Position numbers and translations under genes: made by a program | Notes under the pieces: generated by a model | Told to the model about the DNA's origin: nothing | The model's database searches: none | What the model saw: the letters and a program-made list of their open reading frames with translations, nothing else | Shown: positions 57,717-64,000 of the stretch, one piece after another | Position numbering within the stretch: the first letter of the stretch is position 1 | How the letters are laid out: each line of letters opens with the position of its first letter | From: Seiridium cupressi | Lineage: Eukaryota > Ascomycota > Sordariomycetes > Amphisphaeriales > Sporocadaceae | Direction: 5' to 3' | NCBI GenBank assembly: GCA_036674765.1 | Contig: JARVKI010000054.1 | Coordinates: 1-64,000 of the forward strand | Length of the DNA stretch: 64,000 bases

Positions 57717-59690
57717 CTACAAACCAGCAAACTGGGGGCTAGCTGGGTGTAGGACGTTGTAGTTGCCACCGCCGTTCGTCGATTTCAAAAAGGCTGCTTC
57801 ACGTTCGGCCTTTTCACGGTCCATCTGAGCTTTGTCGGCTTTGGTCATGCGCGGCTTACGGACAACACCACCACGAGAGCCTGGACCGCCGCCGCGGCCA
57901 CGACCGGTGCCGGTGCCGCGTCCAGAGCCACCACGACCACCTCGAGAGCCACGGCCACGTGCAGGTCGACCTTCACCACTATGTACACAGTTAGTATCGA
58001 TTATACGAGGATATGGGTAGAGCATATAGCTAGCGGACAACACATACCGTCCGGGTTCGGGCTTCTCGACCTCTGGTACCAAAGGACCAGAGTATACGAA
58101 GAACCCATCTCGACTGGCTGCGGCCTGTTCCTCCCACAGCATCTCCGAATCGTCAACAAAGTCATCCTCCTTGTCATATTCGTCCTCCTTGAAATGTCGC
58201 TTCTTCTTCTTGATCTTGCCGTCAGGCTTGTCAGGGCCACTGGTACCGCCCATCTCCACATTACTGTCGTCGTTATCAGACTCGTCGACGCTCATCTCAT
58301 CGCCTTCGCGACCGGAATCCTGTTGGGCAAGCGCAGCAGACGCCGCAGCAATACGTGCTTTCCGTGCTCTGGCCTCGGCCTGGCGCGGATGGAGGGCGTC
58401 CCAACCATAACGCTCTTCGGCCACGCGCATAAAGTTGACGTATTTGTTATTTTCTCCATTGAGGGCAATGTGTAGGACAATGGACGGCGTGACGACCTCG
58501 GAGCCTGATTTGCCAAAATCCAGAATAGAACGTTCATCCCCGGGAAGTTCAAGGCCATTCTTCTGCACGCCCAAACTGGGTGACCCTGATCCATGGCTTT
58601 GATTTTTGGGAGGTGTCCGTTTCGAAGCAGCCGCAATGCTAGTGATCGACTGCGGACGAATCTCAATTTGAGCCCTGGTCACGGTAGGGATAGACTGCTT
58701 TGCTGACTCTGGAGGGGTCGGCTTGGGCGCGGGCGGTGGCGCAAATTCTTTCGGGGTGCGGAAAGGTTGAGGTGAGGCGGGCACTGAAACAGGCTCTTGA
58801 CGAGGTTGCGACTGTTGCACAGCGCTTTGAGCAAACGTAGTATGTGTCGGAATGGGGGAGATGATACTCTGAACGGGCGGATCGACAAGGCTCGCAATAG
58901 ATGGAGACGCGCTCGCTCGGTTTATGACATTCGTAGGTGCGCGAGGCGATGCCAGAGGATTCGAATAGCTATGGGAAACCATAGTGCCACGGACAGGGTC
59001 GTAACTCGGTCTGATGGGATCGTAATTCGTGCCGCTAGATCGAGGAGGAGCTGAGTTGGGCGGCGGTTGCTGCTGGGCTTGGGGTTGAGGCGGTGGCTGC
59101 GATTGGGGTTGTGGTTGCGGCTCTGGGTCTGAATTGAGCAGCACCGACATGTTCGACATTCGAGGTTGGCCAGAAGAGCTTTCTCTCTTCAAAGGCTGTG
59201 CCATTGGTTCGAGTCTGCCGGTCGGACTGGCCATCTCGGTGAGCTTGGTCTGTCGTGGAGGTCCTGCGCCGATACTTGCGGACCGAACCTCGATATGTGA
59301 TTCTGAGGTCTCGGGCTCGGCGGTTGCAAGCTTGCGTTTGCGCTGAATGGGAGGAGCATTTGGATCTCTCGGCTTCCTGGGCTTTCGAGTCTTGGGAGTC
59401 TCTGAACCATCGGGATTATTGTTGTTGGTGCTATTGCGCTTGCCCAGCTTGGTGCCGGGCTTGGGGCCAGGTTTTCTTCGAGGTACGCCATCTTTGGTCA
59501 GAACAGGCTGGCCAGAGACATCGAATCGGTAGGCGGAATGATCTACTATGATCTCATCCAACTCAGCGGCAGGTCTTGTTCTAGAGGCACCATATTGAGT
59601 GGGTGAAGTGGTCTCTGAAAGGCCGGAAGGTGGATCGGATAACTCTGGGGAGGAGCTGTACCGCATGGATACATCCCGAGTTGAAGTCAT
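57717..59690 (-). CDS. HPC2: Hpc2-like subunit of the HIR histone chaperone complex
   Basis: Hpc2/ubinuclein proteins bind H3 and support replication-independent nucleosome assembly and histone-gene repression in the nucleus. Two exons (59690-58048 and 57978-57717) give 634 aa. I chose the Met of MTSTRDVSMRYSSSPELS; an in-frame Met 23 codons upstream (59759) is also open but gives a poorly conserved lead. The protein is disordered and Pro/Gln/Ser-rich with basic AT-hook-like segments (RRKPGPKPG, RKPRKPRDPNAPP). The Hpc2-related domain is near residues 490-550: KEDEYDKEDDFVDDSEMLWE followed by RDGFFVYSGPL. A Gly/Arg-rich stretch follows. The intron (57979-58047, 69 nt) keeps frame and has no stop, so it is easily overlooked. 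It has GTATGT and TACTAAC signals. Confidence 0.9.
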   Translation of the reverse strand: MTSTRDVSMRYSSSPELSDPPSGLSETTSPTQYGASRTRPAAELDEIIVDHSAYRFDVSGQPVLTKDGVPRRKPGPKPGTKLGKRNSTNNNNPDGSETPKTRKPRKPRDPNAPPIQRKRKLATAEPETSESHIEVRSASIGAGPPRQTKLTEMASPTGRLEPMAQPLKRESSSGQPRMSNMSVLLNSDPEPQPQPQSQPPPQPQAQQQPPPNSAPPRSSGTNYDPIRPSYDPVRGTMVSHSYSNPLASPRAPTNVINRASASPSIASLVDPPVQSIISPIPTHTTFAQSAVQQSQPRQEPVSVPASPQPFRTPKEFAPPPAPKPTPPESAKQSIPTVTRAQIEIRPQSITSIAAASKRTPPKNQSHGSGSPSLGVQKNGLELPGDERSILDFGKSGSEVVTPSIVLHIALNGENNKYVNFMRVAEERYGWDALHPRQAEARARKARIAAASAALAQQDSGREGDEMSVDESDNDDSNVEMGGTSGPDKPDGKIKKKKRHFKEDEYDKEDDFVDDSEMLWEEQAAASRDGFFVYSGPLVPEVEKPEPGRYVLSASYMLYPYPRIIDTNCVHSGEGRPARGRGSRGGRGGSGRGTGTGRGRGGGPGSRGGVVRKPRMTKADKAQMDREKAEREAAFLKSTNGGGNYNVLHPASPQFAGL

Positions 59691-62619
59691 GATGGATGAC
59701 TGCAGCTGAGGAGAGATAGATAGAGAGAGATTGATGCTCTGCTGGGTAGGGTGTGGCAATGTCCTGCGCCGGGGAACGTTGAGGCTTTTGCGAAGTAGAT
59801 GCAGTGGTACCTGTGCTGATTGCTGTCTGAAACAGAAGAGACTTATGCACCAACGGTGAAAGAAAAGAAATATAAGATGCTCCCTTCTATGAGTTCCTGG
59901 GTATTTGTGTCGACTGAATCAGAAACGCACAAGTGATGCAGGTTCAAAACCAATTGCCCAAGCAAATTCACTGTTGGCGAAGACGGTCCAATCTGTGATG
60001 GACGCTTGTGGTGAATTCTTAGGTCTATTGGACGGGTATATTGGCGACGATGTATTGTCGAGCTTGCCGTCCAATGAATTAGCTTGGCTGGGTATGTTAC
60101 ACTAGCAGTGCTTCGGTATTGGATCCTCTACTTTTGGGTGGTGGGGTCCGAGCACTGGGCGCGGGAGGAAATAGGAAATAGGAAATAGTCTCGAGTAACG
60201 TGACCTGGTCTTCCTAATTTGAACGCTGGGTCGATCGGTGGTGCAGACTGGGGGTGGTTCGCTTTTGGCTGTGGGGCTCCAAGTCAGGATAACCTCAGGT
60301 CGCGACAGTCGTGAGCCGCGAAAAACACGCTGCGAAGCCTCTCAGGGTCGAAAACGGGTGCAGATGGTGTCTTTAGGCGCCCAAGACCCGGTGCATTGGA
60401 TGCAGCACGCCGGGACACAAAAATCGGTTCGAAAAAGTCAATGAAATAGTGCTGGCGACGGTCGGGTATTGATAAATCAAGTATTCAACACCAAGTGAGT
60501 TGCGCGGTTGGGTGGTGTGAAGTTGTGAAGAGAAGAGGAGATTTGCGAGTTGGGCTGGGAACTGGGGATGGCTACGTTTTGGAAACGAATTAATTGCCAA
60601 AAGTCAAAAGTTGCAAGGCGAGAGAAAACCGGGGCCCTGACCACCATCTGGCAATTGTCCAAAGTTGCGTGGGAATTATTATTAAAAACGAATTAGAGAT
60701 GGGACTAGACGGGGGGGCAAGAGGGAACATCTGGGCGCCCAAAGGGGAATGAGAGCATCAGGAGCCGTGGCATCAAGATGCGGCAGGCCAAGGGGCCATG
60801 GCCAGTGGACGGCGACAATGGGAACAGTGCGCCTCCAAGAGAGAGCGAGCCTCCATGGCCGAAGGGAAATGCCAACGAGCCAGAGTCAAAGAGGAAACGA
60901 ACTAGAAGGGGCCAGGATAAGGCGGCAGCAGGAAACCACGGCAAACCACCAAGCACGACGGAGTCAGCAATGAATGTGAGGATCCAATGGCACCTCACCC
61001 GGCGAGCAATGTGAACTGGCAGACCACCGGCTGTGGGACATCTGACCTGCGAGATTGCCAGGGGGGGGGGCCGCCTCTCTTGTAACTTCTGGCAGTGACC
61101 GACTCAAGCAAGCCGTCAAGAGGCATTGAGCCGAAGGAACAAAGCTGCCAGCCAAGCAAACAGGGGGGTACAGACACGAGCCTCTCTCTCCGTCTCCTCG
61201 GAAGAACATGACCAGTGCGCGTCGGACCTTGCCTGGACTTGGCGCATGCGTGAAGAGAGCCGGGCCTGGGTGGGCGTGACAAGGCGTGAGAGGCGGAACT
61301 GTTAGGTCGACTGACTGCCTAGGGTAATAGTCCGGCAATGGCCACACAGTACTAGTCTGCAGGCCGGGCAGAAAGGAGAAATCTGCAATTGCAATGTTCG
61401 CTTGAGCCTTGTGCAGCTCCGAGACAGACACCCTAGCGCCGTTGATAAAAAAGATGGGAACCACTCACATTTCCCCACGCTTCCCGGCCCTGCATGAGCC
61501 TTGCACGGTCAACGCCTTGCGCGTGTTAGCCGCGTTTTGGACAGGGGTAAAGTAGCCAAGCAAGGGTTCGCTAGTTCCCCGGAAGGACTCTTGGTCGGCA
61601 CGGTAGAACTGTCAGATCGAAGTTGAAGATGCTTCATGTCCTCTGTCGTTCAATCCGAATGCTACTTGTTGATGGCTTCACTTATTTGTGTTGTTGCTCA
61701 ATGTACCGAGGGGGAAGCAACATGGATTGCATGTCCGACCTCAAAGAGGTAAAAAATTAGAATGCGCGTGGCCCGAAAGCTCGGGATGTGGGTCCGAACA
61801 TGACATAAGCAACGACAGGTGGGTAATACTATGGTAGCAATCACGGGCAATTACTTTCTAGCAAGATTCCATGCGTACAATATGTCATAAGTTCAGATGG
61901 TTATTTGCAGCAGGCATTCGATCTAAAATGCAGTGAATATAACTCACGCTTGTTATTTAGCGTGGTTGTTGTGCTTATCTTGAATTGAGACAGTCTGACA
62001 CGTAGCGACTGAAGAAGAAACAGCCGCTTTGAAGCGCCCAAACATGGGTACAAAGTAAACATAGTAAGAAAATAGCCAGATATGCCAAAGTAAGCTTTAA
62101 AGGTTCGGAAAGTTTCGGCCAGATAATCCTCCTCAGATAACGCATTATCTGGCGACAAATTCGTGATTGGATGAACTGGCGAACACATGAGGTGGATCGA
62201 CGCTAATGCATGGAATCTGTCGCGGCTCAGCACTTGGCTGTCAGTTTTCGGCAACTCTATTTTGCACTGTACAGTCGGGTGATAAGGCAATGATAGAAGA
62301 GGCTAAAGGCAAATAAATTAAAAATTATCAATGAGTCTTGATATTTCCATATCACCTGCCTATCACTATTCCCATCACTTATCTGGCACTCGAGTTCTGT
62401 CTTGAGGTCGGTTTTGCCTGAAGCACGGAAACTAGTGGAATAGTACAAGTGGAGAAAGCGGAATGGGGTCCGAGGAAAGGTGGCCTGTGCATCAGATCAT
62501 CCCGCAGTTGCATCATCTAGCCAAAAATAAATCCTGCATTGACATAGTCACAGCCGCGTTCAACTGTGCAAGTAAGCAAACAGGCCTCCTAATTGTGACA
62601 GCTGTTGCAGATTGTTATC
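59691..62619. other. Long divergent intergenic region, 2.9 kb
   Basis: It lies between HPC2 (-) and the RPAP1-like gene (+). Frames at 60705-61464 are open on both strands because the stretch is GC-rich, but they look like shadows. Runs of G occur at 60711-60718 and 61063-61070. The right half is AT-rich. No gene is supported; a non-coding RNA cannot be excluded. Confidence 0.4.
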
Positions 62620-64000
62620 ATGGCGTCTTCTATGTTAATATTCGATATCAAAGAAAAAGAAACAAGTTCCCCACAAGCTCCCAGCTTCCCGCAGAATAAA
62701 TCCTCCACCTCTGGCTTCCCAGAACATAAGAAGCGGACTCGAATATCTGCGTTCAAACAACAGCGCAAGTCAGCGGACGAAACAAACCCCCCCAAAAGAC
62801 ATGATCCATCGACAGTTCCCGTACCTCTGAAGCAAGATGCTGCGTCTTCGGGTCCTTCGGGTGCGGCTGGGACAAGCCCCGTGGTGACAGAGAAACAGAA
62901 GATCGACCGAGAAAACAGTGAGAGGCTGGCAAGCATGTCAACAGAAGAGATTGATGAAGCAAGGTCGGAACTGTTCAATGGGCTGGACCCTAAGATACTC
63001 GAAATGCTCCTCAAACGGGCGAATCTGGACGAGAAGAACGACAAGCCGTTCGAAGACGAGAAACCAGTCCCTGCACCCACCATAGAAATAGAAGATACCT
63101 CGGCTGCTCAGTCTAAGGCGACGGGATCTTCAAAATCAAAGCCAACGAGCGCACCTAGAAAAGTACACTTTGAAGATGCGCCAGAAGAAGACGATCATGT
63201 ACGAATAGCGCCATCATCAGCATCCAAACCTGTGACAAAAGAAAGTTCTACTCCAGCAGGACTCGTCCCAGACGCTGGCGATGCCGAACCTCCCTCCGTA
63301 CCGCACGATCATGTTCATAACGAGGACTGCGCGTCTTCTAGTACTCACTGGCCACAACCACGTTCTGCGCCCGAGCTGGATCCCTCTGATCCAAACTTCC
63401 TCTCCTCGCTACACGAGAAATACTTCCCTCAACTGCCCGCCGATCCCACGAAACTCGCATGGATGGCACCGATTCCAACCGCCAACTCACCCGCTGACTT
63501 CGATTCCCCTTACCACCCGACGCACTCCAGCATCCCAGTCTCAGAGCTGCGCTTCGACTTCCGCGGGGCTCTGTTGCCACCCCGAATCGCACGAGCTGTA
63601 CCAGCGTCAAGGGGCCTACATCACCACGGTGAGGCACCAGAGGCGGCAGGCTACACCATAAAAGAACTTGCTCGATTAGCGCGAAGTGCAGTCGCAGGAC
63701 AAAGGTGTATCTCATATCAGACGCTGGGTCGTATCATGTATCGGTTAGGACATGGCAACTACGGCAGCAGGGGCGACAGCATCCCCGACGGAATTTGGAA
63801 TGCCATGGTAGAAGGCAAGGTCATGGAGAGTCTTTATGAGGAGGGCGGCGTAGATCCCGAAGCTCCAGAGCCGGCTGACAAGGAAGACGAGGAGGGCGGC
63901 GCCAGTGGGAGGGGAAGGGGACATCGCAGTGCCCATGCATTTGCGGTAGAAGCTATCTGGCTCTTCGAAAAGGGAGGTTGGGCAGATAAGGTACGGAAGG
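62620..64000 (+). CDS. RPAP1/Rba50-like RNA polymerase II assembly factor, partial
   Basis: The frame is open from 62620 to the end of the window (460 codons) and continues beyond it. RPAP1 (yeast Rba50) helps assemble and import RNA polymerase II. Features seen are the early block TSGFPEHKKRTRISAFKQQR, the N-terminal signature helix STEEIDEARSELFNGLDPKI followed by LEMLLKRANL, and the start of the RPAP1 C-terminal domain VSELRFDFRGALLPPR. A partly disordered acidic linker lies between them. The chosen ATG (MASSMLIFDIKEKE) is the first in frame. A GCTGTTGCAG acceptor lies just upstream (62601-62610), and related proteins usually have more residues before this point, so a 5' exon is likely missing from my model. 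Confidence 0.82.
   Translation, partial: MASSMLIFDIKEKETSSPQAPSFPQNKSSTSGFPEHKKRTRISAFKQQRKSADETNPPKRHDPSTVPVPLKQDAASSGPSGAAGTSPVVTEKQKIDRENSERLASMSTEEIDEARSELFNGLDPKILEMLLKRANLDEKNDKPFEDEKPVPAPTIEIEDTSAAQSKATGSSKSKPTSAPRKVHFEDAPEEDDHVRIAPSSASKPVTKESSTPAGLVPDAGDAEPPSVPHDHVHNEDCASSSTHWPQPRSAPELDPSDPNFLSSLHEKYFPQLPADPTKLAWMAPIPTANSPADFDSPYHPTHSSIPVSELRFDFRGALLPPRIARAVPASRGLHHHGEAPEAAGYTIKELARLARSAVAGQRCISYQTLGRIMYRLGHGNYGSRGDSIPDGIWNAMVEGKVMESLYEEGGVDPEAPEPADKEDEEGGASGRGRGHRSAHAFAVEAIWLFEKGGWADKVRK

Noticed and set aside
60705..61464. Open frames on both strands upstream of HPC2
   Set aside because: GC-rich sequence with few stops; no start context, splice sites or family motif.

Overview
The window looks like nuclear DNA of a filamentous ascomycete (Pezizomycotina). 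Genes are monocistronic, with 45-70 nt GT...AG introns and CTAAC/CTGAC-type branch sites. They include typical fungal families: Argonaute, Atm1, an Asp f 6-like MnSOD, tyrosinases, an OPT transporter, Hpc2 and an RPAP1/Rba50-like protein. I cannot settle the class or species from sequence alone. Intron borders were chosen by eye from splice sites, reading frame and family conservation, not from transcripts.

Layout. 1-10 kb: mitochondrial ABC transporter ATM1 (-), a complete slicer-type Argonaute (-), and an FSP1/AIFM2-like oxidoreductase (+) divergent from it. 10-14.5 kb: two dead genes back to back, a GH115 glucuronidase (-) and a Dal5-type MFS transporter (+), both apparently without their 5' ends. 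15.7-31 kb: a secreted purine-nucleoside-permease-family protein, a mitochondrial AAA-type ATPase with a 1.15-kb intron, a 1417-aa low-complexity protein with an internal 171-bp duplication, a small orphan ORF and a MAPEG-like membrane protein. 31.9-37.3 kb: MnSOD, then UDP-xylose synthase and UDP-glucose dehydrogenase in tandem; the dehydrogenase carries one in-frame amber codon. 38.8-47.4 kb: a secreted tyrosinase, a P450, an SDR without a visible start codon, and a 13-exon oligopeptide transporter. 49.5-51 kb: a disordered cysteine-motif protein. 51-53.4 kb: an AT-rich stretch with an assembly gap between poly-G and poly-C, RIP-like diverged direct repeats and a solo LTR. 53.4-55.2 kb: a membrane protein joining a TLC-like N-terminal half to a bacterial Lgt-like half, broken by an apparent frameshift. 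55.5-64 kb: a second tyrosinase, the HIR-complex subunit Hpc2, and the 5' part of an RPAP1/Rba50 gene that runs off the end.

Functional links. UGD plus UXS would convert UDP-glucose to UDP-glucuronate and then UDP-xylose. GH115 plus the MFS pseudogene could be the remains of a glucuronoxylan-use pair. Tyrosinase, P450, SDR and OPT form an accessory-looking block with no recognisable backbone synthase. At least three loci are disrupted with clear evidence (GH115, MFS, UGD) and two more are suspected (SDR start, TLC-Lgt frame). The region therefore mixes housekeeping genes with eroding accessory genes.
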